Origin: Rubrivirga sp046845755
GTDB taxonomy: Bacteria; Bacteroidota; Rhodothermia; Rhodothermales; Rubricoccaceae
DNA: 64,000 bases
NCBI RefSeq assembly: GCF_046845755.1
Contig: NZ_CP177357.1
Coordinates: 2,356,001-2,420,000 of the forward strand
Direction of reading: 5' to 3'
Shown: positions 33,336 to 40,689 of the stretch, piece by piece
How positions within the stretch are numbered: the first letter of the stretch is position 1
Layout: each line of letters starts with the position of its first letter
Notes under the pieces: model-generated
The model's input: the letters and a program-made list of their open reading frames with translations, nothing else
What the model was told of the DNA's origin: nothing
Database searches by the model: none
Position numbers and translations under genes: made by a program

Positions 33336-34435
33336 CCGTCGCCCTCGCCCTCGTCTTCGGGGGCTACGTCGTGTTTGTGCTCGCGGCGGCGGTCCAGGTC
33401 TGGCGCCAGCCGACCCCGCCTCTCCTTCCCGACGCCGAGCTCCCGGATGCCGTCGTCGTGATCGCCGCTCGGGACGAGGAGGCGACCATCGAGCGGTGCC
33501 TCCGGGCCGTGCTCGCCCAGGACTACCCCGCCGACAGGCTGACGATCGTCGTCGCCGACGACCACTCGAGCGACGGGACCGCCGCCATCGTGCAGGCCGT
33601 CGCGGCGACCGAGCCCTCGGTCCGCTACCTCCGCGTGCCCGACCCCGAGGGGCCGCTGAGGGGCAAGGCGCAGGCGCTCCACGTGGCGATCGCGGCGACG
33701 GACGCCCCGATGATCCTGATCACCGACGCCGACTGCGCGCCGGTCGAGACGTGGGCGCGGGCGCTGGCGAGCCAGCTCAGCGAGCCCGACCGCCACACGG
33801 GCATCGCGTGCGGCCTGGCCCGCGTCGTCGTCCGCCCCGACCGCTGGTTCGACCGCGTGCAGGCGCTCGACTGGGAGCTGCTGCTCGGCCTGATGAGCGC
33901 CGTCGCGGAGTCGGGCGCGCCGGCGGCCGGGATGGGCAACGACATGGGCATCACCCGGGCCGCGTACGAGTCGACCGGGGGGTACCCTGCCCTCCCGTTC
34001 TCCGTCACCGAGGACTTCGCGCTCATCCAGGCCGTCGCGGCGGCCGGCTGGGAGGTCCGGTTCCCCGTCGACCCGCGCGCCGTGGTGTGGTCGCTCCCGG
34101 TCGACGGCCCTCGGGGGACCTACGAGCAGCGCCGCCGCTGGGCGCGGGGCGGCCTGGGCGACCCCTGGGTGCTGGTCGTGTACGCGCTCGCGTTCGCTGT
34201 TCACGCTTTGCTGGTGGCCGGGCTCGTCGTGGCGCCGCCGGCCGGGCTCGCGGCGCTGGCGGCCAAGGGGGGGGCCGACGGGATCGGGCTGGCGGTGATC
34301 CGGCGGCGCGTCGGCGGTCGGGTGGGGCTCGTGCCGCTCGCCGCCACCACGCTGTTCATGGTCGGCTACCTCGTCACGTTGCCGGTCGTGCTCGCGCTCC
34401 GTCCCGAGATCGGCTGGAAAGGGCGGCGCCACTAG
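33332..34435 (+). CDS. Membrane glycosyltransferase, family 2 (second copy)
   Basis: 367 residues, ATG overlapping the deacetylase stop (ATGA). The same plan as the GT2 at 31426: an N-terminal helix, VVVIAARDEEATIERCLRAV, VVADDHSSDGTAAIV, LITDADCAPVETW, a GMGNDMGITRAAY acceptor loop, TEDFALIQAV and EQRRRWARGGLGD, then C-terminal helices. Moderate divergence from the first copy suggests a second, different sugar linkage. It is the last gene of the operon; no clear terminator follows before the AP2 gene 165 bp away. Confidence 0.87.
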   Translation: MTVALALVFGGYVVFVLAAAVQVWRQPTPPLLPDAELPDAVVVIAARDEEATIERCLRAVLAQDYPADRLTIVVADDHSSDGTAAIVQAVAATEPSVRYLRVPDPEGPLRGKAQALHVAIAATDAPMILITDADCAPVETWARALASQLSEPDRHTGIACGLARVVVRPDRWFDRVQALDWELLLGLMSAVAESGAPAAGMGNDMGITRAAYESTGGYPALPFSVTEDFALIQAVAAAGWEVRFPVDPRAVVWSLPVDGPRGTYEQRRRWARGGLGDPWVLVVYALAFAVHALLVAGLVVAPPAGLAALAAKGGADGIGLAVIRRRVGGRVGLVPLAATTLFMVGYLVTLPVVLALRPEIGWKGRRH

Positions 34436-34600
34436 GCAACGTTAGCCCTCCGGCGCCCAGGAGCGCGGAGGCGCGCTGGGTGCCGACAGCCTGCGCCCCG
34501 CCGTAACGGCCGCGGCCTTCCCGAGAACCCCCCACAGAACAACGCCCTAGGTCAGGCTCCCTGCCCTATCATGTCTCAGTAACTGACCGCACTCGTCGTT

Positions 34601-35131
34601 ATGCCTCGTGCCAAGGGCGTCATCCGCATCGACTCTGACTCGACACACGGATGGCAGGTCCGTGTGTACCGCGACGGCAAAACCTACTCGCGGCTGTTCT
34701 CGGACAAGAAATGCGGGGGACGGGAAAAGGCATTCGAGGCGGCCAAGGCGTACCGCGCCACGCTCGTCGAGGAGGTGGCCGAGTTGCCCGCGGCCCCGCG
34801 ACGCCGCCGCCTGATCCGCCGCAACCGCAACAACTCGTCGGGCGTCGTCGGCGTCTCGCGGACGTTTAAGCAGGACCGCCGGGGCGTCCGGCACGAGGTC
34901 TACGCGGTCTCCTGGAACCCCGAGCCGGGCGTCGCGCGCGGGACCTCGTTCTCCATCAAGCGCTACGGCGAGGACACCGCGTTCCGGCTGGCGTGCCAGC
35001 TACGGTGGGAGAAGATGAAGGAGATCTACGGCGACCGCTACGAGATCGAGAGCTACCTCGACCTGTACCGCCAGAAGGCCGCCGTCGACGCCCGCGCCGA
35101 GCGGCGCCGACGCCAGACCCAGGACCACTAG
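34601..35131 (+). CDS. AP2/ERF-like DNA-binding domain protein
   Basis: 176 residues from the ATG at 34601. The C-terminal half (about 75-140) reads NNSSGVVGVSRTFKQDRRG, then YAVSWNPEPG and a helix DTAFRLACQLRWEKMKE, the three-strand-plus-helix pattern of AP2 domains. The N-terminal half (HGWQVRVYRDGKTYSRLF, then GGREKAFEAAKAYRATLVEE) has the same pattern, so two tandem AP2-like modules are likely. A basic linker (RRRRLIRRNRN) separates them. Bacterial AP2 domains are often tied to phage or homing endonucleases, but no nuclease motif is seen. It may be a small DNA-binding regulator. It shares a CTAG stop overlap with gntK. Confidence 0.7.
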   Translation: MPRAKGVIRIDSDSTHGWQVRVYRDGKTYSRLFSDKKCGGREKAFEAAKAYRATLVEEVAELPAAPRRRRLIRRNRNNSSGVVGVSRTFKQDRRGVRHEVYAVSWNPEPGVARGTSFSIKRYGEDTAFRLACQLRWEKMKEIYGDRYEIESYLDLYRQKAAVDARAERRRRQTQDH

Positions 35132-35628
35132 ACGCGCTCGGCCAGGCGGGCCGTCACGTCGGCGACGAGGTCGGCGATGGGCCTCGTTCCATCGAGGCGA
35201 CCCGAGGCGGGCGGCTCGAAGGCGGCGAGTTGGCTGGGCAGGAGGTCCGGCCCAGCAACGTGGCCCTCCCGGTCGCCCAGGCGCCGCGCCAGCTCCGCCG
35301 TCGGCACGTCGAGCCAGAACGCCGCCACGTCGGGGCGGCCGGCGCCCAGCGTGTCGCGGTAGCGCTGTTTGAGCGCGGAGCAGGCCAGGACGGTCGGCGG
35401 CCCCTCCGTCGCCCGACGGTCGACGAGCGCCGCCAGCCGGGCCAGCCACGGGGCGCGGTCGGCGTCGGTGAGCCCCTCCCCTCTCGCCATCTTCGCCAGC
35501 GACGCGTCGCTGTGGGAATCGTCGGCGTCCTGGTAGGCCCAGCCGAGGGCTTGCGCCAGCGCTTCGCCGACCGCGCTCTTTCCAGAGGCGGAGACGCCCA
35601 TCAGCAAGACGACACGGACGGCGGGCAT
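35128..35628 (-). CDS. gntK: Gluconokinase
   Basis: 166 residues from the ATG at 35628 (MPAVRVVLLMGVSASGKSAV), matching thermoresistant-type gluconokinase length. Walker A GVSASGKS, the DADDSHSDASLAKMARGEGL and TDADRAPWLARL segments, and VLACSALKQRYRDTL are characteristic; it phosphorylates gluconate to 6-phosphogluconate. The usual GD.H is DADDSH here, a minor deviation. Convergent with the AP2 gene: both stops lie within CTAG at 35128-35131. No gluconate permease or dehydratase adjoins. Confidence 0.88.
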   Translation of the reverse strand: MPAVRVVLLMGVSASGKSAVGEALAQALGWAYQDADDSHSDASLAKMARGEGLTDADRAPWLARLAALVDRRATEGPPTVLACSALKQRYRDTLGAGRPDVAAFWLDVPTAELARRLGDREGHVAGPDLLPSQLAAFEPPASGRLDGTRPIADLVADVTARLAERV

Positions 35629-35681
35629 GGCTCGGGGTAGGGTGCGGCGTTCGTACTCTCCCCTCCCGCCCCCCGATCCTG

Positions 35682-35948
35682 ATGGAGACCCGCCGCATCG
35701 TCCGCCTCGTCCTGTTCGCCGTGCTCGCGCTCGTCGTCGGTTTCGTGCTGATGGACGTGCTCGGGCTCCGGGCCTCCGACACGAGCGTGATCTCGCCGAA
35801 GGGCTACGTCGCCATCTCGCACGGCAGCCACAGCCACTACGTGCCGAACGGGTGGAGCGGCGAACCCAACATCTCGTCGTTCCCGACGAGCCCGCCACCC
35901 CCCGGCATGACGGTCGGCCCCGACGGCCAGATCGTTCCGGCTGAGTAG
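35682..35948 (+). CDS. Small single-pass membrane protein
   Basis: 88 residues. A basic start (METRRIVR) is followed by one hydrophobic helix (LVLFAVLALVVGFVLMDVLG, residues 9-28). A short polar tail follows, with the His-rich ISHGSHSHYVPNGWSG and a Pro-rich end (TSPPPPGMTVGPDG). Family not recognised; the composition and clean start 54 bp from gntK favour a real gene. The tail should face the periplasm if the N-terminus is inside. A metal-binding or surface role is a guess from the histidines. Confidence 0.6.
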   Translation: METRRIVRLVLFAVLALVVGFVLMDVLGLRASDTSVISPKGYVAISHGSHSHYVPNGWSGEPNISSFPTSPPPPGMTVGPDGQIVPAE

Positions 35949-35963
35949 CCAGTCCGTGACGGC

Positions 35964-36479
35964 TCAGAGGCGACCGGCACTCTCGAACCAGCCTCCCCCG
36001 AGATCTCGCCACGCCCCGACTGGCCTCAGTTGCGCACGTTCCCCAGTGGGCGGCGAGTCGCGGGACTCCAGCGGCCATAGCCGGACGAGCGTGGCGCGTG
36101 CGCCGTACGCCCCCCGGATGGTTGTGGCCGATGCCGAGTGGAGCACGTCTCGCGCCCCGACGCGCGCCATGAGTGCCCGGATCTGAGCGGGCGGGCGCTC
36201 GGGATTGGACCACCCAAACGCGCACCCGTTGCCAGCCTCGCAGGTCGCGCGAGACACTGTCGCGAGCAGCTCGTAGGTCTCGGGGGCCTCGGCATATGGC
36301 GCAAGGTGCTTTGAATCGACCGCCAGACGCCAGCCGACGACGGCCAGCAGAGTCAGCAGCGCGGCGGCAACGAGGGAGGGGATGGCAGTGAGGACGCGGG
36401 CGCGCCGGTCGAGCAACCGAGTGAGGGCCCGGCGCTTCTCGGCCGGGGACCGCATCCCCTGCCTGTCGCCGGTCGGCAT
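35964..36479 (-). CDS. Hypothetical membrane-anchored protein
   Basis: 171 residues if the ATG at 36479 (MPTGDRQGMRSPAEKRRALT) is used; another ATG at 36455 is possible. A basic N-terminus leads to one membrane helix (TAIPSLVAAALLTLLAVVGW), followed by a periplasmic-type domain with two Cys (ATCEAGNGCAF) that could form a disulfide. Family not recognised. It is convergent with the small gene ending at 35948, 15 bp away. Moderate confidence that it is translated. Confidence 0.5.
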   Translation of the reverse strand: MPTGDRQGMRSPAEKRRALTRLLDRRARVLTAIPSLVAAALLTLLAVVGWRLAVDSKHLAPYAEAPETYELLATVSRATCEAGNGCAFGWSNPERPPAQIRALMARVGARDVLHSASATTIRGAYGARATLVRLWPLESRDSPPTGERAQLRPVGAWRDLGGGWFESAGRL

Positions 36480-36650
36480 GGACAAGGCCTCTCGGAGCTG
36501 CGCTGTCGCCCGCCCCCCGCGCCGATCGCGGTGGCGCCGGGGCTGCGACATCTGGGGCTTCATCGAACTCATCGACGCGGGAGAACCGTGAGACTCGGCT
36601 ACGGACTCTCGGCCTCCAAGATGCGCAAACACGTCCGCGCGTCGGCACGC

Positions 36651-36908
36651 TCACGCAGTGGCGAACGCGACCGCCAGCGCGGCGACGAGCGCCAGCGCCC
36701 CGATCACGACCGCGAGCCCGACACGGTCTCGGGACGTCTCCACACGCGGCCGAGGAGGACCGGCCCCAAGCCGCTGGCGGGCTCGCTCGCGAGCGCCCGG
36801 CGCGACGGCTGGCGGGACGCCGTCGCGCTCCGCCCACGCCGTCGGCCGCTCGCGCTTGAGGCGCGCCGAGGGCTCGACGAACGATCGCTTAAAGGGAACG
36901 AGGCGCAT
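36651..36908 (-). CDS. Small C-tail-anchored hypothetical protein
   Basis: 85 residues from the ATG at 36908 (MRLVPFKRSFVEPSARLKRE). A polar, basic and Pro-rich body ends in a hydrophobic helix (VGLAVVIGALALVAALAVAF) with almost no residues beyond it, a tail-anchor layout. The ATG lies five bases past the flotillin terminator T-tract, leaving little room for a separate promoter. It could be expressed by read-through or be a chance frame; support is composition and the helix only. Confidence 0.35.
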   Translation of the reverse strand: MRLVPFKRSFVEPSARLKRERPTAWAERDGVPPAVAPGARERARQRLGAGPPRPRVETSRDRVGLAVVIGALALVAALAVAFATA

Positions 36909-36912
36909 CGGT

Positions 36913-36951
36913 AAAAAACGCCCCGCCGACGAACCGGCCATCGGCGGGGCG
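36913..36951 (-). terminator. Rho-independent terminator of flotillin operon
   Basis: On the minus strand CGCCCCGCCGA pairs with TCGGCGGGGCG (11 bp, 11-base loop) and is followed by six T (36918-36913). It lies 21 bp after the flotillin stop. Confidence 0.92.
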
Positions 36952-36971
36952 AGAACCATCTGAGCTGTCGA

Positions 36972-38468
36972 CTACTCGGCGTCGCCGGCGGGCTCGATGA
37001 GCGCGGGCGGGGCGCCGTCGCCGGCCGGGTCCGCCGGCGCGGCGGGGGCCGCGGTCAGGCGCCTCGCCAGCGACTGCAGGTCGACGCCCGCGATGCCCTT
37101 GATGAGCTCCGGCGTGGTCGACATGAGCTGGGCGACCGTGTTGGACAGGCGCCCGGCGCCTTCGCCCGAGCCCGTGTCGACGACCGTCAGGCGATCGATC
37201 GACGCCATCGGCGAGGCGATCTGGCGGGCCAGCTCGGGCATCATCTTGGCCAGCAGGTCGAGCACGGCGGCCTCGCCGTACTTCTCGAACGCCTCGGCGA
37301 GCTTCTCCTTGGCCTCGGCCTCGGCGAGCCCCTGCTCGCGCGTGACCTCGGCGAGCGCCAGGCCCTCGGCGCGGGCGCCCTCGGCGCGGGCCTTGGCCTC
37401 GGCCTCGATCTCGAACTGCCGGGCCTCCGCCTTGCGGACGGCCCGCAGCTTGTCGGCCTCGGCGGCCTGCTCGACGGCGTAGCGGTCGGCGTCGGCCTTT
37501 TTCTTGACCTCCGAGTCGTACTGCTTCTCGCGCCGCTCGATCTCGAGCTTCTCAAGGTCCACCTCGCGCTGCTTGCGGACGAGCTCGACCTGCATCTGCT
37601 CCTCCACGACGGCCCGCTGCGAGCTCGCCTCCTGGATGGCATAGGCCTGGTCGGCCGCGGCGCGGGCGGTGTCCTCGTCGAGCTTGAACGCGGCCACCTT
37701 GAGCTCGCGGTCGCGCGTGGCCTCGGCCACGTTCGTGTCGCGGACCAGCTCGGCCTTCTGGCCGGCCTCGTCGGCGTCGGCCTTCTTGACGCGCGCGTCG
37801 CGCATGGCCTCGGCCTCGGCGATGTCGGCGTCGCGCTTGATGGCGGCGATGCGCGGGCGGCCCAGCGCCTCGAGGTACCCGTTCTTGTCGCGGACGTCCT
37901 TGATGGTGAAGCTCACGATCTGGAGACCCATCTTCTTGAGGTCGCGCGCGGCGACCGACTGGACCTCCTGGGCGAACTTGTCGCGGTTGCGGTAGACCTC
38001 CTCGACGGTCAGCGTGCCCAGGATCGCGCGCAGGTGGCCTTCCAGGACCTCGCGGGCCTCGGCGCGGAGCTCCTCGTCGGGCTTGCCCAGAAACTGCTCG
38101 GCGGCCGTCGCCACGTCCTCAACGCTGGATCCGACCTTGATGACGGCGACGCCGTCGGTCATCACGGGCACGCCCTCGGCCGTGTACACCTCGGGCGTCA
38201 TCACGTCGAGCTTGTGGGAGAGCAGGCTGAGCTGCTCGCGCTGCTGGACGATCGGCACGATGAACGCGCCGCCGCCGCGGACGATCTTGACCTTCCGCGC
38301 CGACTCGTCGGTGAGCACGTTCTTGCCCCCGAGCGCGGCGCCGGTGATGATCATGGCCTCGTCGGGCGAGACCGTCTTGTAGCGGCTGGCGACGAGCACG
38401 ACGAGCGCCACGAAGGCGACGGCGACGAGCACGGCGATGGTGCCGGTGAGTCCAAGGAGTTCGATCAT
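36972..38468 (-). CDS. floT: Flotillin-family (SPFH) membrane scaffold protein
   Basis: 498 residues, near the size of Bacillus FloT/YuaG and E. coli YqiK. A single N-terminal helix (TGTIAVLVAVAFVALVVLVA, about 8-27) is followed by the SPFH/PHB domain (YKTVSPDEAMIITGA to NGYLEALGRPRIAAIKRDA). A long Ala/Glu-rich coiled-coil (about 230-400, repeated EAEAKARAEGARAEG patterns) and a flotillin C-terminal domain (LDLLAKMMPELARQIASPM) come next. It oligomerises at the inner leaflet and organises lipid microdomains. The NfeD-like partner gene is directly upstream, as in yuaF-yuaG. Confidence 0.9.
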   Translation of the reverse strand: MIELLGLTGTIAVLVAVAFVALVVLVASRYKTVSPDEAMIITGAALGGKNVLTDESARKVKIVRGGGAFIVPIVQQREQLSLLSHKLDVMTPEVYTAEGVPVMTDGVAVIKVGSSVEDVATAAEQFLGKPDEELRAEAREVLEGHLRAILGTLTVEEVYRNRDKFAQEVQSVAARDLKKMGLQIVSFTIKDVRDKNGYLEALGRPRIAAIKRDADIAEAEAMRDARVKKADADEAGQKAELVRDTNVAEATRDRELKVAAFKLDEDTARAAADQAYAIQEASSQRAVVEEQMQVELVRKQREVDLEKLEIERREKQYDSEVKKKADADRYAVEQAAEADKLRAVRKAEARQFEIEAEAKARAEGARAEGLALAEVTREQGLAEAEAKEKLAEAFEKYGEAAVLDLLAKMMPELARQIASPMASIDRLTVVDTGSGEGAGRLSNTVAQLMSTTPELIKGIAGVDLQSLARRLTAAPAAPADPAGDGAPPALIEPAGDAE

Positions 38469-38520
38469 GAGTCTGTCGAGTGGGTGAGACGAGGGGTGGG
38501 GCCGCCGGGCGCTGGCGGGC

Positions 38521-39102
38521 TCAGCGGGACTGCAGGCGGGCGGGCGGCACGGGTGGGACCATGAGGTCCTCGCGGTCGAGCGGCGCGACGCGCAGGACGC
38601 CCTCGCGGTCGACTTCGACGACGACGACGGGCGTCCCCGTGGGGATCGGGTCGCCGGAAAACGAAGCGGCGGTCTGGAAGGTGGTGCTGGCGCCCATCCG
38701 GACGACGACCTCGCCGAAGCCGTTCTCGGGCACGCCCGTCGTCAGCTCGCCCGTCTTGCCGGAGTACTCGCGGACCGAGAAGCCGGTCGAGTTCTCGCTC
38801 GCCTTCATCGGCTTGACGTACACGATGTGGAGCGCGACGGCCGCGACGACCCCGATGACGGCCGCGACCGTGACCTCGGGGATCGTCCCGAGGTCGGTGT
38901 ACGCGTCGAGCAAGAGGCCCGCGCCGCCGAAGAGCGTCACGCCGAAGACGGCGGAGAGCGGGTCGAAGGCGCCGCCGACGTCGAGCGCCTCCAGGGCCCC
39001 GTCGAGCGCGTCCATCGCGGCCTCCAGCACGTCGCCGAGGAAGACGAGGAGCACGGACACCGCGACGCCTCCGAGCAGGCAGGACCAGTAGATCGTCGTC
39101 AT
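38521..39102 (-). CDS. NfeD-like (YuaF/YqiJ) membrane protein
   Basis: 193 residues with three membrane helices (about 5-25, 50-70, 78-95) and a C-terminal OB-fold-like beta domain (about 110-185: GKTGELTTGVPENGFGEVVV, TPVVVVEVDREGVLRVAPLD). This is the NfeD family that pairs with flotillins; YuaF/YqiJ-like members lack the protease part. The flotillin gene starts 52 bp downstream. The last helix/beta boundary has the KPMKASENSTGFS linker typical of YqiJ-like proteins. Confidence 0.8.
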   Translation of the reverse strand: MTTIYWSCLLGGVAVSVLLVFLGDVLEAAMDALDGALEALDVGGAFDPLSAVFGVTLFGGAGLLLDAYTDLGTIPEVTVAAVIGVVAAVALHIVYVKPMKASENSTGFSVREYSGKTGELTTGVPENGFGEVVVRMGASTTFQTAASFSGDPIPTGTPVVVVEVDREGVLRVAPLDREDLMVPPVPPARLQSR

Positions 39103-39180
39103 GTCAGCGTGGTGGGCGAGAGCCTGCTACGGGCCGGCGCCCGCCCGGTTACGCCGCCGACCCACCGCCTGAACGTACGA

Positions 39181-39215
39181 CGCCCCACCGCGACGGCCAG
39201 GTCGCGAGCGGGGCG
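39181..39215 (-). terminator. Hairpin after 47-residue gene
   Basis: CGCCCC pairs with GGGGCG and an inner CGCGAC with GTCGCG, with a small internal loop. No T-tract, so it may act as an RNA-stabilising end or weak terminator. Confidence 0.4.
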
Positions 39216-39246
39216 GACACAGATCTCCCAGCGGAGAACGCAGCGG

Positions 39247-39390
39247 CTAGTTGTAGATCGAGTCGAGCAGCGAAGGGACCTTCGCGGGCGCGGTCTTGAC
39301 GAGGAAGACCGACGATGCCAAGCACGCGACACCGAGGGCGGCGAGCAGTCCGAGACGGGCAGGCGTCATGATCGGGGGGGACGGGTTCAT
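39247..39390 (-). CDS. 47-residue single-helix membrane protein
   Basis: Reads MNPSPPIMTPARLGLLAALG to a TAG stop, with a hydrophobic segment (LGLLAALGVACLASSVFLV) and a short tail AKVPSLLDSIYN; 40 residues if the second ATG (39369) is used. A GATCTTTG -7 element 11 bp upstream and a hairpin downstream frame it as an independent unit. Family not recognised. The single Cys in the helix could make it a signal sequence, but the mature part would then be only about 27 residues. Confidence 0.5.
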   Translation of the reverse strand: MNPSPPIMTPARLGLLAALGVACLASSVFLVKTAPAKVPSLLDSIYN

Positions 39391-39401
39391 GGAAACGCTC
39401 C

Positions 39402-39409
39402 CAAAGATC
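39402..39409 (-). promoter_or_regulatory. Candidate -7 element of 47-residue gene
   Basis: The minus strand reads GATCTTTG, one mismatch from TAnnTTTG, 11 bp before the ATG; the predicted mRNA leader would be only a few bases. Confidence 0.45.
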
Positions 39410-39557
39410 GCGCCATCCCGCACGATCGGCCGGCGTCCGTTCCCAGAGGGCGAAATCCGCCTCCGAACCGCTGGAGGAGTGCCCCGGGCGGTTCCGGACC
39501 TCCCCCCCGACGGTTCGATCTCACCGCGGCTTACACTGGCGAACGCATTCCGATCTG

Positions 39558-39565
39558 TATCTTTT
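39558..39565 (+). promoter_or_regulatory. Candidate -7 element of 113-residue gene
   Basis: TATCTTTT on the plus strand, 38 bp upstream of the ATG at 39604; matches TAnnTTTG except the last base. No clear -33 element at 19-21 bases. Confidence 0.45.
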
Positions 39566-39603
39566 CAACTCCCACCGCCCCCTCAACCTACTTACCCATC
39601 TCC

Positions 39604-39945
39604 ATGGCCAAGAAATCTCCCACTCCCGACTTCAACATCTCGGTGGTCGACAAAAAAGAGGCGGCCGACATTCTTCGGACCTCCCGCCAGCGTGGCGGCC
39701 GCAACTCGAAGTACTCCCCCATCTACGACGAGGTCGGCGGGCTGAAGGCGGGCGAGTTCGTCGTTCTCCGGAGCATCGACAAGACCGCCAAGCTGGGCCT
39801 CTACCAGGGCATCAAGCGCATGTTCGGCGAGGACGTCAAGATGGCCTCGGCGCGTGACCGCGACGCGAGCGGCGAGGCGTACACGCTCGTCATCGGCCGG
39901 TCGACCGACCACGACGAGATGCGCGAGCTCGCGCGGAAGGGCTAG
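39604..39945 (+). CDS. Small conserved-type soluble protein
   Basis: 113 residues from the ATG at 39604 (MAKKSPTPDFNISVVDKKEA). A basic, Ser/Arg-rich middle (LRTSRQRGGRNSKYSPIYDE) is followed by a beta-alpha-beta pattern (GEFVVLRSIDKTAKLGLYQG, then AYTLVIGRSTDHDEMRELAR). No membrane helix or signal. I do not recognise the family; the composition resembles small nucleic acid-associated proteins, but this is an inference. It has its own promoter-like element and ends in a CTAG shared with the convergent carbonic anhydrase-like gene. Confidence 0.65.
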   Translation: MAKKSPTPDFNISVVDKKEAADILRTSRQRGGRNSKYSPIYDEVGGLKAGEFVVLRSIDKTAKLGLYQGIKRMFGEDVKMASARDRDASGEAYTLVIGRSTDHDEMRELARKG

Positions 39946-40511
39946 CGCGGCGCGTAGAACGGATTGGCTCGGCCGCCCCCTTCGGGGGACGGGTCGGGCT
40001 GCCGTCTGCCGTCCACCATCGCCGCCAGCCGGACGTAGTGGACGGCGTTCGCGCGGTTCCGCTCGACCTCGTCGTCGGTCAGCTCCCGGACGACGCGCCC
40101 GGGCGAGCCGACGACGAGCGAGCGGGGCGGGACGACCGTCCCGCCCGTAACGAGGGCCCCGGCGCCGACCAGGCTGCCCGCCCCGATCACGGCGCCGTCG
40201 AGCACGATGGCCCCCATCCCAATCAGCACGCCGTCTTGGACGGTGCACCCGTGGACGACGGCGTTGTGGCCGATCGTGACCCAGTCGCCGAGCTGGCACG
40301 GGTGCGTCCCGCGCGAGACGTGGACCGTCGCGTTGTCCTGGACGTTCGTTCCGGCCCCGACGGCGATCCAATGGACGTCCCCCCGTAGCGAGGCCCCGTG
40401 CCAGATGCTCGCGCCGTCGCCCAGCGTCACATCGCCGACGACGGCGGCGGTCTCGGCCACCCACACGTCGGCGCCAAGCGTAGGGTGAATGTCGAGGAAG
40501 GGAGCGATCAT
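39942..40511 (-). CDS. Gamma-class carbonic anhydrase-like protein
   Basis: 189 residues of left-handed beta-helix built from hexapeptide repeats (VGDVTLGDGASIWHGASLRG, then IGHNAVVHGCTVQDGVLIGM). Three histidines expected for the metal site are present (NATVHVSRGTH and IGHNAVVHG). Members such as YrdA/PaaY may hydrate CO2 or have lost activity. It forms trimers in the cytoplasm. The C-terminal QPDPSPEGGGRANPFYAPR is Pro/Gly-rich and atypical. The stop shares CTAG with the convergent gene. Confidence 0.85.
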   Translation of the reverse strand: MIAPFLDIHPTLGADVWVAETAAVVGDVTLGDGASIWHGASLRGDVHWIAVGAGTNVQDNATVHVSRGTHPCQLGDWVTIGHNAVVHGCTVQDGVLIGMGAIVLDGAVIGAGSLVGAGALVTGGTVVPPRSLVVGSPGRVVRELTDDEVERNRANAVHYVRLAAMVDGRRQPDPSPEGGGRANPFYAPR

Positions 40512-40597
40512 CGGGGCGGGAGTTCAGGGGGCCTCCGGCTGGCGGCTGTCGCCAGCGGAGTGACGGGTGACAGGGGCGCAAGCCCCCTCACCGGGCC

Positions 40598-40616
40598 TCT
40601 CCCAGCGGGAGAGGGG
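40598..40616. repeat. CCTCTCCC-GGGAGAGG hairpin element
   Basis: CCTCTCCC pairs with GGGAGAGG around AGC and is followed by GGACG, as in the copy at 9060-9085. It lies in the 178-bp spacer between the carbonic anhydrase-like and ZIP genes and probably belongs to a dispersed intergenic family. Confidence 0.5.
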
Positions 40617-40689
40617 ACGTCGTCACGAAATGGGTCGCACGCCGAGGATCGGTAACGAGCGGTACCGAGGCTGCGCCTCCGACCCATCG

